From Membranipora membranacea (Eukaryota; Bryozoa; Gymnolaemata; Cheilostomatida; Membraniporidae): 60,000 nt of DNA. The notes below the pieces were generated by a model. The model searched no databases, was not told the DNA's origin, and worked only from the letters and a program-made list of their open reading frames with translations. The stretch spans positions 33,084,283 to 33,144,282 of the forward strand of contig OU612066.1 of NCBI GenBank assembly GCA_914767715.1, written 5' to 3'. Position 1 is the stretch's first letter. Each line of letters starts with the position of its first letter. The translations under genes and the position numbers were made by a program. This document shows positions 47,001 to 58,500 of this stretch, one piece after another.

Positions 47001-50000
47001 ACTTAGTCATGAAGTGAACTTTTGAACTGCTTCACTAGTCGAAACATAAATAAAAAAAAGTCTGATAGAGTGTCTGAATCATATCAAATCTCCTAAAATT
47101 TACATATTCATATTCTAATCATGGCATGAAATATTAATCAGCCAGCCTTGAACTCAACCGAAATCAATTGATTGTTTGATATTGAGACAGCAGCATATAT
47201 ACTGTGGCAGCGAGTATCGATTGATCGCTGAATAGCTGTACACCTGTATGGGGCAGCACACGCCTTCACTTAACCCAATGCCGCTTTGTCACATTCATTA
47301 TTTACAGACAAAGTTATGTAAGTTTTTGTTTGATTTAGGTATTAATTAATATGTAAGCAGCGCTGTTGCATGAATCTGAAAGCCTAGTAACAATTAAGCA
47401 GTTGAAATTTCTGATCAGCAGTATTTCTTCTGTTCGCTTCGAGGCATTGACTGCTGACTCACACTAAAGTCAGCGGATCAAGTCAGCGGCAGAAAATCAA
47501 ACACAATTCAATAAGCAAACTCTAAAGCTCTGAAGATTTTATGCATTTGATACTCTTGCAACAAAACGCCTGATGAAGCTTTTGAGAGCCTTAAATTTAT
47601 AGAGCAGTCCTCACGAACGGCTAGGACACATCTAACTATTCATCTTGTTCTAAGGAGTTACTACTAACCTTGTTGTATGTATCTTCCCAGAAGTCCAGAG
47701 TGACGAGCTGGAAGGTATTCAGCATAGCCCAGGGGAAGTTGTCAAAGTGTGTGAAACCCCAGTTAGGATTGTCACCAGCTTGGAAACACGTATATCCAGT
47801 ATCACAAGGCCTGTAAAAAGATACAACAGATTGTGCAATAAAGACAATGTAGAGGTAAACCGATAATAAAAACTCCCTGACTTAATCGAATGAGCTCCCT
47901 CAGTTCATTGCTAAAACCAACATTGACTGTACTGTACGGCTGCAGTTCCATACCAATCTGAGAAAGTTTACCAGTGACGCTCACTCCTGAAACCGATGTA
48001 CTTCACAGACTGACATTTGGTAGATCCTGTTTAATTATTTGTCTAGATTTAGGCAAATTGAGCCGAGGACACGATTGTTAACACTCGGACCTATCAGGCC
48101 ATGAGCTACTTGCTCGGCGATGTCATATCTCAAAGCATGGTTTGGTTGTAGCATGGTGGAGTTTACCTTGTGAATGTAAAACATTAGTTTTAACATTGTT
48201 TATGTTCTGTAACACCACACCCTAAGGCTACAGATATTTCCAGATATGACATTTCAAAACACATCATGATAGATAAACCTTACCCATGAACAGAGATAGT
48301 ACCTGTTCTAAGAACCATGTGCTTGGAGCGCGGAAACTTATATTTGGGGGAGGAGTGGTTTTGATATCACCCTTTTCATATCTTATAATATTTTAACTGT
48401 TGCCTTTCCTTCTGCAATATCATTACAAGCAACGATTCGATAACCAGTTACCATAGTTCCTCCTAAAAGTATGGAAGAGACCAGCTCAAAGGAGATTCAG
48501 TTCATCCTCAAAGATACTTACAAAGCGTCTGCAGCGGTACCACATAGCACAGGGAAGCCGTCATCGTCATATGCCCAGTTAGTCCTGTTCTGAAGCCACC
48601 AGGCAGTGAAGTTTGCCTCATTTATGAAGCAGTTTCCAGTACCAGGGTTGTATGTCTCGTTACAGAAGTCAAATGTAGCCTGGTAAGAAAAGTAAAGGAT
48701 GAAATCATATCAGATAGGGTTGTGAATACAGTATCACATAGGAAAATATTACCAGAAACCCTACTGAAAGCTGAATTTGATGATGTTACAAAAGTAAAAT
48801 TTATTTACTACAGAGGAGAGGTGTGCAGAGCATGAAGACTCGATATTTGATTTTACCCAAATACTGCAACTGTGTCCCATATTTAGCTGTAGCCTGTTTT
48901 GTAGACAGACACTTAGATTAAACCTGTAATGGTCTGTCTGCAGTCATTTTGTTAAGCAACTATAGAAGGTATGTTTAATTGCCTCCGCCCTCCGGTCTTA
49001 GGTGGAAAACCTTCAGAATACCTTCTAATTGGGCCAATTTTTCTCGTGCGCACTTGACCTTGACCCTAGCGTCTGTGCCCTTGGCTACTAATAGACTTAC
49101 TGGTATGTCCATGATGCACTTGTTTCTGAGGGCTCCCATGTACAGCTGCAGTGCAAGCAATGCAAACACAGCTATACAGAAGAATGTCAGTAACATCACT
49201 TCAGCCAACATTTTGAGCGAGTTGAGCAAAGCGTTCACTATAGTCCTCAAACCTGCAAAGCAACAACAAACATGTCATATAAGTAAAAGGTCTTCAAATT
49301 ACAAAAAAAAATCAGTAGTTTTAAAAAGTGCCATGTTTAAGCTCCAAAGGGCCTGATAATCCTAAAATTTCAACTAATAGTACACAAACACTGGAACTGG
49401 AATAGAATAAAATAAAATTTCTATCAAAAACTCTGGAAAATGACCTGGCATGAACATATCACTTAGCTACTATAGCTACTTGAACTGTAAGCTACAAATG
49501 CAACGCATCAACAGATTTAGTTGGGATCTACACAATGGAGATCTTTTTTTATGGTTCTACAACAGTTTCAGGGTCTGTCTAGTTTGAGCCCTTTCCCCAC
49601 AACTCCTGCCCCGCCTGACAGCCCCTCCCCCTCCCTCCGGCCTCTAACAGGGCATTTAACTTTTGACCTGACTTTTATGACTCACCTGGTACAACAGATA
49701 TACTCTTGAGGGCTCTGAGCACCCTGAACGCTCGGATACCAGATAGACTGACGTTACCCTGACCCATCACTTGTAGTATGATCGTCACATACCTACAAAA
49801 TAAAGAGATAAATATAATGTGGTCTGCTCTGAATCCACTATGCCTTTTAGCAGCCATCGTAAATCGAGAAAACATTAAAGACAACCTGCACAACATATTT
49901 TGTTACATTTTTGTAAATTATTATCAGCAGCCAACATTTACACATAATTGAGCCCAATCAGCTCCACCCTCAGCCCCGAGCGAAAAATATATCCGCCCTG

Positions 50001-53000
50001 ACCCCGCAGAAAAGGAATATCGATTTGTACTAACAGAGAGCAACCTGGCGCAGATATTGCGGCCTCGCCACCAAGGCAACTAATATTTTGCCGTCCATGC
50101 TTTGGGATGTGGCGTGTGACTTTAATCAATCTTTTTTATTTGATCTGTAAGTATTTGTTCATACTTACGCAATGATCACAACGCCAAGATCTAACCAATT
50201 CCATCCGTCTCGTAAGTATGTGTATTTATTCAACACAAACCCCCTCGACGTCACCTTCAATATCAACTCGATAGTATATAGTCCTTGGAAGGTGTTTCTG
50301 TAAAAGACCAAGGTTTATCATCTCTGGAGAGAGGGTTTTAAAATGAAACAAACAAACATAGCACTGTACAATGATGAAAGTCAATCAAAATTTACCTTCC
50401 TGATCCTTTCAATTTCTGAGATTTTGACCGAACCATATCATAAATGTTCAGGGAACAATTGAGAAAGATTTGAACCATCGGGCAAAAGATTGGAAAAGCT
50501 TAACTGTAGAAGTGACATTTGAAAGCTATGTTGACAACTACGGCTGCTCGCTTGCTTTATAACTTTGCTCCCTTTTTTAAATTGAAAGCACCTTGATCTC
50601 AGAAAAAGACTGTCTGAGTGGGTGTGATACTTACTCTAGGATCTCGAAGGCCAGCTTCACCCCCGGATCAGTGGGCTCCTTCACAATCATCATGAAGCAG
50701 TTGATTACAATACTAAGTAAGATTACGAGGTCAAAATACTGGTTGCTGATTACTTGGATGCAGAACTTTCGGAAAGGATTCCACGGAGAAAATAAAAACA
50801 GTGACTTGGTTGCTGTGAATCGGAATATGGTGAACTTGGAGAACTTCTTTGCTATCGTAACGAACGACTGAAAAAGAAAGGAATATCAGCATTGATAAGG
50901 GAAAATGGAACTAAGAAAACTAGCAGCAGACAGTGGACACAACCTTCAGAATATGAAAAGTCGAGTATGGCTGAATACGAAGCCATAGTTTGCCGCTACC
51001 TAGGCTCTTAGTGGGACCGCCATCACAGGTCACTACACAATCTGGAAGCTACTTCAATATTCAATTGGATTACGTCAGAAAGAATGAGGTTCATCAAGTA
51101 AAAACCAGTAAGCTACTAGGCAGACGCTTCTTGGAAAACTAATACTGGGACTTGATTGCAAGGACAGAGGCCTGTTCTTTCTGAATTGGTATCCTGAGAT
51201 AAGGAGGTTATAGGCTATTTTGCAAATAGTCACATTCCAATTTTCATGTCAATATTAAAATATCAAAAACTAAGGCGAAAATCAAGAGGATTGTTCTATA
51301 TGTACAAAAATAGACTCAATCACGATATCCGTTAATTTCACGGCTGTCGGTAAAGGCGGCATCATTTCATGTCCTCAAACATAGCGTCTTATGCAAACCA
51401 AGATAAGCATGATCACAGGAAATGACATCTGATTACTATTTTGTTTACTAAAAGTATGTTATGGGTACCAATTTTGAATGACTAAGATTTAATTGTCCCT
51501 TCTGCTCCTACTAGCACAGTACCACAGAGCAGAACTAAGTTAGTCATTTCAGGACCTAGTTGGCATGGTTTTCATAATTCAAACAAAAGTTTTAGCCTTG
51601 GCTAACGCTCATTTCTCAAATATCGTTTAGCAAGATTATGGGGATTTTGTTAACAATTTGCCTTTAATCCAGTGCAATATGACCCACTCCATATATTATT
51701 ACAATCAATATTATCGGTTGAATGGAAAATAGACCAAAGTATTTGTTACAGCTCAGATAGCTACCAAAAAACAAACGAGCTGCTATTCATTTATGGCGTG
51801 GCGAATACACCCACGACAAAACACGGCTTAGCGGTGTATCCAAGGCTCGATTTTCCTTGGTGGCTGCAAAAACAAAAACCCAACAATAGAATTCATTATA
51901 GCTCATTACAAATAATTCAATCAGATTCAACTATGCAATACATCTATTGTTTTTAACTGAAATCTTTTAATCAAAGGACAAAGGCGCTTGGATAACAAGG
52001 GTCAAACCAATTCTATTCCTGACAAGCCAATGATTTATGCCTGTTTTAAGACCTTTCTCCCTTTCACATGCCTCCCTAGACATAATATAACACACTCTTG
52101 CTAGCTTCATTGTCGTGACACTTGCAATATGAGAATCATACAATTATGAATCCAAATGATTATTGTAATTAACACGATTGAAATGGGTCAGTATGTACTA
52201 GACAAGCACAGCGCAGTGTTTATAAATTCACCTCATTTCGCTTCCAATCATTTTCCTGCTACACTGAAAACCCCTTATCCACTGTCCCTAGTATTACTAC
52301 CAATTATAAAATTTGCAAGTATTTTATGGTATGGTCATATCCAGCTCCCCCTCTCACATTTTGCCGCTGGTTTTCTCTTTCCCTCTGACCAACGACTTTA
52401 TAAATCACGCAGGCCTACACACAAGTTGCAAGTATTAATGATGACCAGGTTCTTATGTAACAATAATTGAGCCCAATTATGTAAATCATTGTTCAACAGC
52501 AATTGTAAAGAATCATGCCAACATTTTAGCGAAACTACTGCATACCCACTCACAATTTTTTGATTAAGACGAAAATCTACCTTCAATGCCTCTATGAGCT
52601 TTTAAAAGGAAAGTAGGCCAGGGAATTATGGGTAGTTTTTTCTCGGTTAATATTCGGCCAGCATTACTATTTGGTACATTGCATAACTTTACTACACATT
52701 CATTGACACTACAGAGCGCTGTAGATTAGAAAGTGATGAGACCAGCTGCAGCTATAAGGTGTTACATGTTAATCCTCCACTTATGACTGAGGACTAACTA
52801 ATATCCAATTAACAGCAATTAACAAATCGACAGCCCACTGAGGATTCTGCCACCTAGACGCTGACTTTCGGCGGAGAGTAACTCATGTATGATATCATAG
52901 ATGCTGTTCTCAGAGCACCGTTTAATCACAAAGAGGAAATTTCCAGCAATATTTGTGATTGGTTGATAAAAAATGCCAATTAATGCCAAGAGGAATACTG

Positions 53001-55548
53001 TTTAATGACATAACCTCTCTATGAATGTATCTATTGCAGCGGCAACATGTACACATATTCCGGGAAATCTTTAAAGTATTATTTTACTTCTATGTTTGCC
53101 TCTTTGAGCCGCATGCAAATAATATGCTGCCAAAAGAGACTTCTTGTGTTATGAGCTTGTTTTCTGACCAGACCAACAACAAAGCACTACCAGGGATAAA
53201 GTGATAAGGCAGCACATAAACGTGGAGACTGAGAACCCAGATCCAAGTTCCCTGCTACAGCAAGCAGGAATGATTTCCAAACACTAAATATATAATCTGC
53301 AATTATTTTGAACCAATGAACATATTGAAAGACTGCCCAATTATTTGGCATACTTATTTTGGTGACAGCCCCAAACTAACACACCCCCAATACGTAGTAG
53401 TAGACTTTAACCACATCTGACTTTAACCCTGAACTCTAATCCATAATATCAGGTAACTTACAAGCCTGCAATATCCCTACAACAAAATTTAAACAGGTCA
53501 GCTTTGGCTGTTGTGTCGATTGTAAAGCCCTAATGATGGAGACAAAGGGATATCGTCTCTGGAAACCTCTAGCTGTTTGGGTGAACAATTAAAATCAATT
53601 TAAAAATAAGTCTGTCAGTTACCATACCTTGTCTTTGATATATGGATCGATCTCTTCCAGAGGTATTCCTAATAATTCACGAGGGAATCGTCCCATTTTT
53701 TCTGGCAATGACATGCCATCAGCTAGTTTAGGGTCCCTGTCCATTTTAGCGGTGGTATCCTCATCAAAAACAATCTCTCCATCCACCAAACGGCCTTCCT
53801 CCTCTTCGGCATTTTCCTTTTTCAGTTTTGCCGCCTTTTCTCGCTCCACTAACCGCCGATAGCTGCTTTGATCGAATATCCGGAAGGGATCTTTAAGTCT
53901 CTCAGCTTCCTCAGCCGCAGCTCTTTCCTCATCGGTCATACCATCACCACTAAGGTGTGAGTGTATACTAGTCACATCTACATGGCCATCCAGCCTGTCA
54001 CCACCATCTAGGTGTCTAGCACCAGGTGCGTCTGTCGATGTCGACATAGTCTCCTCGTCAACTACAAGTAAGACACATTATTATGTCACTCGCAAACAAC
54101 AATCTTAGGAGTGATGCTGTTCATTTACTATGAACTTGGATGGATACTTTAACCAAATAAACCAGAAATGCACAGGGGACAGTACTGAACATAAACATAC
54201 AGCTATATATATAAAATAACAGGAAGCATTTAATATTATTAGATAATATGGCCATTACAATAATATATAAACCAGAAATCGGTGAGCATTAACCCTGATT
54301 ACAGATGACAGTCAACTCCCAGTATACCACTTAATTACAACTCCCTCTCATCTTATTTACCATCTCCAGCGCTTCAAAACTCAAAACAGTACTAGGAAAA
54401 ATCTAATCATAAACTGTCTTTGACTGGGAGACAACTCTATTTTACGGTCTTTAGAGATTTGCGTTTGACAACACACGCCTTTGCGTGGCATTAGGTGTCA
54501 AGGTTCTCCATCGTTTAATTATTGTAATCATGTAATGCTGGAGGAGCTTCATAAGCGTTACGAAACACACAAAGCTATTAAATCTAGTGCTGCCGTTTGA
54601 ACTGGCATAATGTCATTTGCTGCTCTAAGCCTTGACCATATAGGGCTAGAAATCAATAAAACGATCAAAAGGTGAACTGCAGATCAGGGGAAGTGAGGGA
54701 GAGAATCAAAACACATTATCTAAATATTCCACTTCCCTAAATCACACTGCTAAGACATTGTAAAACTTCCAGCCGATATGTTTTACGGATATCGTATCAC
54801 GTCTCAAGTACACTATCTGCTAACAGGATAGAAATAATAAGAGTTGTGTATTAATGCATGGGAATCCATTCTATCTACTTGCAAGGCCAAAGATTGGCAT
54901 CGAAACGAAGCTAGTTAAAGCCGATCGCAAGTTCAGAATGTTAAAATCCCTGTAATAACATACAGATCTCTAGTCTAGAATAAACAATAGATAAACAGAA
55001 TAATATAAGTTAATCAAGTAAAGTGTAGGTACAAGCAGTTCCTGCGTCTAACCTTCATACCGTTTAGATACCATCTTAGAGTAAATACTGTGTCAAGAAG
55101 TACAGAGTCTGTCAAACATGCCACAAGACCATGAAAATAAACAGCTCTGCACAGAACAGCTGAGGCGCATTTCACTAACGCTTGACCTGGCTCTGACTTA
55201 CATCTTCAAACTGAATGAAATTAAATCGCTGGCTAATTTAGACCAAGCGCTTGAATAAAGTTTCGGTAGAAGAATTTGATCATAATCTCCGACTAATGAT
55301 ATAGACAAGGGTCAATCATTATTGTAGGCTCGAAATAATATCTTTGAACAACAAGTTCACGAAGAATCCGCACCAATACAACTCTATATCTCACACTAAT
55401 AGACAATTTCACATCAAGCCCAAAATAGGTCACCTTTGCGAAGATACTTCTGCCACAATATTCTCTGTCGCCTCTTCTTGTTTAACATGTTGCCTGAATC
55501 TGGAAAGATCTTAGACTCCAAACGAGCCATTGCCACGATAGTATCCAT
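28870..55548 (-). CDS. Voltage-gated sodium channel alpha subunit, Nav2 type (complete coding region)
   Basis: This is a four-domain, 24-helix cation channel of the plasma membrane. The 32 coding exons, 5' to 3', are: 55548-55434, 54061-53628, 50867-50635, 50297-50169, 49792-49686, 49252-49101, 48679-48522, 47810-47669, 46517-46383, 45521-45501, 44375-44201, 44050-43851, 43109-42884, 41535-41365, 41003-40792, 40583-40386, 39508-39291, 39063-38910, 38631-38500, 37461-37257, 36488-36174, 35451-35310, 34847-34709, 34507-34343, 34050-33928, 33684-33541, 33313-32972, 32743-32606, 32293-32183, 32056-31877, 31626-31461, 30122-28870. All have GT-AG borders and compatible phases, and the total of 6,735 nt gives 2,244 residues plus stop. 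The pore ring is D482 (TLDFW), E1029 (CGEW), E1614 (TFEGW), A1935 (TSAGW). D/E/E/A marks the Nav2 class (insect DSC1/BSC1-like); Nav1 has K in domain III and Cav has four acidic residues. Insect relatives conduct Ca2+ as well as Na+; the same here is inferred. Confidence 0.95.
30525..30592. mobile_element. Half copy of the GTTTGATCCAT foldback family in a Nav2 intron
   Basis: The phrases GGACAACTCCGAATGC and CACATGGATCAAA match the right arm of the 2466-2566 element, and a short inverted pair (TCCTCTATC/GATAGAGGA) precedes them. The left arm is mostly gone. Confidence 0.5.
32183..32293 (-). CDS. Nav2 domain III-IV linker exon (inactivation gate)
   Basis: The exon reads [20 protein letters not shown] then [17 protein letters not shown]. 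This is the short linker that carries the fast-inactivation particle (IFM in Nav1 channels; MFM/MFL-like variants elsewhere). Here the triplet is A-F-L at residues 1683-1685: the central Phe is kept and the first hydrophobic residue is reduced to Ala. The rest (YYNxxKKLGxKKPQKxIxRP) is well conserved. From studies of Nav1 mutants, one would expect weakened or altered fast inactivation; that is an inference. Confidence 0.9.
32606..34507 (-). CDS. Nav2 domain III S2-S6 exons
   Basis: Exons 34507-34343, 34050-33928, 33684-33541, 33313-32972 and 32743-32606 encode S2 to S6. S4 is [21 protein letters not shown] with five to six basic residues. The S5-pore loop is long, with several cysteines and N-x-T/S sites. 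The pore reads [16 protein letters not shown], so the third ring residue is Glu and not the Lys of Nav1 channels. S6 is [28 protein letters not shown]. Three 13-bp copies of the donor region lie just past exon 34050-33928. Confidence 0.93.
33888..33927. repeat. Three 13-bp copies next to a splice donor
   Basis: CCAGTGAACAGTA is repeated three times directly. On the minus strand each copy contains GGTACTG, the same bases as the real donor of the Nav2 exon 34050-33928, so three donor-like sites lie in a row. Only the first one is needed to join to the next exon in phase. Confidence 0.75.
34709..37461 (-). CDS. Nav2 domain II-III linker and domain III S1 exons
   Basis: Exons 37461-37257, 36488-36174 and 35451-35310 encode about 220 residues rich in Ser, Thr, Asn and Pro, followed by an Ala run (PAAAAAKA) and an acidic region (EEKEDNDG). 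The Ala run is coded by a GCT repeat near 35416-35434. A cysteine-rich step (CFCAPCHT and CCPPLW) then leads into domain III, as in other sodium channels. Exon 34847-34709 contains S1 ([16 protein letters not shown]). The acceptor for 35451 (TGTTAAG) has a weak pyrimidine tract, but the phase is right and the frame is open. Confidence 0.82.
35872..35933. mobile_element. Small inverted repeat (foldback) in a Nav2 intron
   Basis: AGCCAGTGCGTTGGCTCTGA pairs with TCAGAGCCAACACATTGGCT with two mismatches, around a 20-base loop that itself has TGATCA twice. Weaker pairing continues outward. It is probably a MITE; no target duplication was identified. Confidence 0.55.
38500..41535 (-). CDS. Nav2 domain II exons with a cysteine-rich S1-S2 loop
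   Basis: Six exons span residues 743-1104. S1 ([18 protein letters not shown]) is followed not by the usual short loop but by a roughly 70-residue extracellular loop from exon 41003-40792. It has two cysteine clusters: C-x2-C-x2-C and C-x2-C-x3-C, with a glycosylation sequon (NYT) between them. S2 resumes with [16 protein letters not shown]4 has only four basic residues (VKIFRLMRIIK). The pore reads [16 protein letters not shown], giving the second ring residue Glu. S6 is [25 protein letters not shown]. The fit of splice phases on both sides makes the odd loop part of the mRNA and not an intron misread. Confidence 0.9.
41131..41215 (-). repeat. G-run repeat in a Nav2 intron, copy 1
   Basis: On the transcribed (minus) strand there are at least five runs of four or more G, for example GGGGGCTGGGGCGGGGGCC. 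The surrounding sequence is AT-rich. A related copy is at 49583-49650. Confidence 0.6.
42884..45521 (-). CDS. Nav2 domain I-II cytoplasmic linker exons, including a 21-nt microexon
   Basis: Four exons (45521-45501, 44375-44201, 44050-43851, 43109-42884) encode about 207 residues. The microexon is 21 nt (LAAEEEE), flanked by TTTAG and GTAAAG, and preserves the frame between QEADVEAK and [11 protein letters not shown]. The linker is rich in Glu, Lys and Gln at first (coiled-coil-like [20 protein letters not shown]), then Gly/Asn/Ser-rich with several Ser-Pro and Thr-Pro sites (KSPRP, SLTPSPT), and ends in an acidic block ([13 protein letters not shown]) before domain II. Such linkers are usual phosphorylation sites, but no specific site is claimed. 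Confidence 0.85.
46383..50867 (-). CDS. Nav2 domain I exons (S1-S6)
   Basis: Seven exons from 50867 to 46383 span residues 184-535. S1 is [17 protein letters not shown]4 is [19 protein letters not shown], with four basic residues three apart. S5 is [19 protein letters not shown]. The S5-pore loop is long and contains five or more cysteines and N-glycosylation sequons (NET, NFT, NRT). The pore helix ends with LVTLDFWED; the Asp is the first ring residue, and the aromatic Phe beside it is in the position known to influence tetrodotoxin binding in Nav1. S6 is [19 protein letters not shown] with the inner-gate asparagine. All splice junctions fit without gaps. Confidence 0.93.
49583..49650 (-). 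repeat. G-run repeat in a Nav2 intron, copy 2, close to a splice donor
   Basis: The minus strand has GGAGGGAGGGGGAGGGGCTG followed by further G runs, starting about 40 bases after the donor of exon 49792-49686. Order and spacing of phrases (GGGGC-TGTC...GGGGC-AGGAG...GGGCTCA) resemble copy 1, so both derive from one repeat. The G runs could form a quadruplex in the pre-mRNA. Confidence 0.6.
50868..53627 (-). other. Long Nav2 intron (2.8 kb) between N-terminus and domain I
   Basis: No exon, transposon coding region or RNA gene was recognised. The other Nav2 introns longer than 600 bp (30123-31460, 35452-36173, 37462-38256, 39509-40385, 41536-42883, 45522-46382, 46518-47668, 47811-48521, 54062-55433) were also read and hold only the small repeats listed separately. 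Confidence 0.6.
53628..55548 (-). CDS. Nav2 N-terminal cytoplasmic exons and start codon
   Basis: The first coding exon (55548-55434) reads [20 protein letters not shown] and then a very basic stretch ([15 protein letters not shown]). It splices in phase to 54061-53628, which ends with [20 protein letters not shown], a conserved N-terminal Nav motif. I prefer the ATG at 55548 over the one at 54047. The upstream exon has a clean GTGACC donor and matching phase, an in-frame TGA five codons before the ATG, and a good context (A at -3, G at +4). If a transcript starts later, the 54047 ATG would give a protein 43 residues shorter. The second exon has a long acidic coil (EEAERLKD to EEEEGR). Confidence 0.8.
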
Positions 55549-58500
55549 CCTTGGGATAGCGGCTCACACCTCCTTGACAAGCGATCGGAGTAACGTTTCT
55601 GCGTAAGCTTCACCAGATGTGGTTTTAGACGATTATTCTATCCACATAGTTATCCCATAACAAAGTCTCATGACAGGCACAAGTCAAAGTGATTGTTCGT
55701 CAAATTAACACAGACACAAGCTGAGATTTAATCGGCATCAACGCTGTTACAATTCGGCTCAGAACAGAACGAAATATCACTCAAATCTCCTGGGAGTCTC
55801 ACTAAGCATATGAAACATTGAGAAAACAGTCAGATTTAAGGGTATTGGTAGCCTCAAGCAGTCGCTCATCAATTCTAGGATATTTAAGGTAGAGATATCT
55901 GGTTCTCTGTTAACAGAGAAATCAATAATATGAGTGGTTCTGGTTGCTGACACGACAGCGAAGAGGATCGCCCACATACCGGTAACTTACAAACAGCTAC
56001 CGTCAACTGGAAACTCTCACAAATACAGCTTTAGCACTCAAAACACAATGAGAAGACGGCAACATGAAAAGTGTCAATTCTAATATTTTTTAAGTACAGC
56101 GATTCGACTGTTTTATGAATTATTTGTTACTAACCTTCCTGTAGTGTGAAGAGTCCCGATCCTGCAACAACAACTATCCAACTATCCAACTATAGGAACA
56201 TGTTGCAAAGTGAGTTTTAATCCATCAAAATCTGAATAACCCTATATAACTATGTTACATAGGTGACTCATGCAATAGGCATAACAGCTTAGATACAATG
56301 ATGTGTAGTTGTAGTAGCCCTTCTTCTAAATGACAATGGAGTTGTAATCTCTTGGGCGTGCCTTGATGACAACAACGATGCCAGTCGAAATTTCGAAATT
56401 TGAGTGAAATCCTCGTGTTACAGGATAATCCCCGAGTCAGCAAGGAGCGACAGCAATCCTTAGATCAGCGTTAACGTTGCAATAATTACTCTGCCACAGT
56501 TCAATTTTGAGGCCTGATATAACCACTTTCAATGGGTATTGACATTGTTTCACGTGTGAATTAAACCACTAGTCTGAGCAAAAGCATGCATATGTACATA
56601 TACATGGACAGGCTAACCATTTAAATCTATTGAATTTTATTTATGATATAAACTCATTTTGACAAAAGCTGAAATAGAAAGTAGAATAGACCATACACCA
56701 TACACATTATTCGGGTTATTATTTATATCTAAGACCATTATTCAATCGAATTAGCCCTGGGACAATAATAAATGTATTATAACCTAATATTGGAATAACA
56801 TCAAAATGTTTCTTTTTGAAATACTCCAAACCATGTCTTAACAACGCAATAAAAGGTCAAACAGAGACATGAATCGAATGCTTCTAAAAAACACGGTCAT
56901 TAGTGTTATTATTTATATATGAATGTTACGTGTCAGAGAAAGCGTATAAGAATCTTACCATCTCTCTCGTAATACATGATTATAATATCCAATCGTCGTC
57001 GGGATCAACAGATAGGTCCAGCCTATTGAGAACTATGCTTTACTTTTCACTACTAAAGTTTTCTAAACATTTTTATTTAAATATTCTACTACTAGCTAGC
57101 TAAATGTCTGTCTAAAGACATGAGCGTGTGATATAATATCAGATCCACAATCACTCAGCCAGCCACGAAGACTAAACTTTGTTTCTCTTTAGCCTGTAGT
57201 GCTAAGACTGCCGATTTAAGATTGGGGCGGAAAAATTCTGCTCTTCTCCAATTGCTATGGCAGCTTGAAGCTTCTCATGTTATTATCACTATACCACATT
57301 ATCATGCGAGGTGTTTCACGGTACCACATATACAGCAAGTGGCTAATGATTGCAAAGCTGTATTATATTAAGCTTTGTATATGATGTAATCTAATTCCAA
57401 TTATGTTTTATATTATAATATAAAATATATCCATTCACACTCGGCGGGGCGCTGCTGCCTATTTGGTGGGTAGTGTAATATAGGCCTAGATCCGTTTACA
57501 CGGTTTAGACTGAGAGTACCAATACAAGAAATAGACTGAGAGCATGAGCGCTGATCAGGCACCTTAGAGTGTTAAAATAATTCATGATTTGCGAATTCTG
57601 AGTGAACATTGAGATTTTGCATGAGTTTTCTGGTTCAAAGCTATTTAATAGATAACGTGTTAATGCCTAGCATAGGCTTATATGCATTGTGATTCACTTA
57701 ATGCAGGTATACTGCTGCATACTACAGAAATTCCACTTATTATCATAAACATACACCTTTCACTGTATCTTTTCACCTGATAAACACAATCAGGTTTCAC
57801 TCCGATATCGATAGCTAGTTATACATGATGTTTCATTTTGGATCCAGAGGTTTGTAACAATCAGCACTGTGCCCAACTAGGCCTGGATAATTGCTAATTT
57901 TCTACTCTTTTTAGGTTTCTAATATTTGCCATCAATAATATTATTACACAATAGAAGAACGCCTCGGATAATGATATCTTAAAATAAATATCTCGCAAAT
58001 TGAGTACCCTTGTGCCAAGATTGACCTGACAGCTTTCCCTTCTAACCTGACAGCCTACGTCTAACTGGCACTTGTTGGGTGATGCCTACCTGGCACTTGT
58101 TGGGTGATGTCTACCTGGCAGGCTCGTGTCTAAGTGTCAAATACACATGTTATTAACCTAACCATGTCAGTGTCAACCTAATGGCCTGATTTGTAATAGC
58201 AAATCTGACTTGGCGAAATAACAATAACAGCCAGGGGCTCCCTCACAATTTTGAGGATTATATTATCGATCCAGGCTTTTACTCAGCAAATAATAAGGAA
58301 CAATGTTTTTCAACATTGATTTAGTGATCAGGCAAATAAACCTGCCAAAAATCGTTGCCATTTTTCCAGGTTTGCCGATACGGCTTCCAGCCATTGGTCA
58401 GTTTTGTCATAAAGGTGTGAAAAACCACTATTATCCTCATCTGCCTATAATGTCATCTATTATTTATCGGCTCTACAAGATTATTCTAACCAAAGCTAGT

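Noticed and set aside
54045-54047. Channel start codon at 54047
   Set aside because: The exon continues open upstream to an acceptor, and an upstream exon with a good start context and matching phase adds 43 residues. It is kept only as a possible alternative start.
28870-55548. Calcium channel (Cav) or Nav1 identity for the four-domain channel
   Set aside because: Cav has four acidic ring residues, but domain IV here has Ala. Nav1 has Lys in domain III, but Glu is found. The linker, C-terminal EF-like region and IQ site are of the sodium-channel type.
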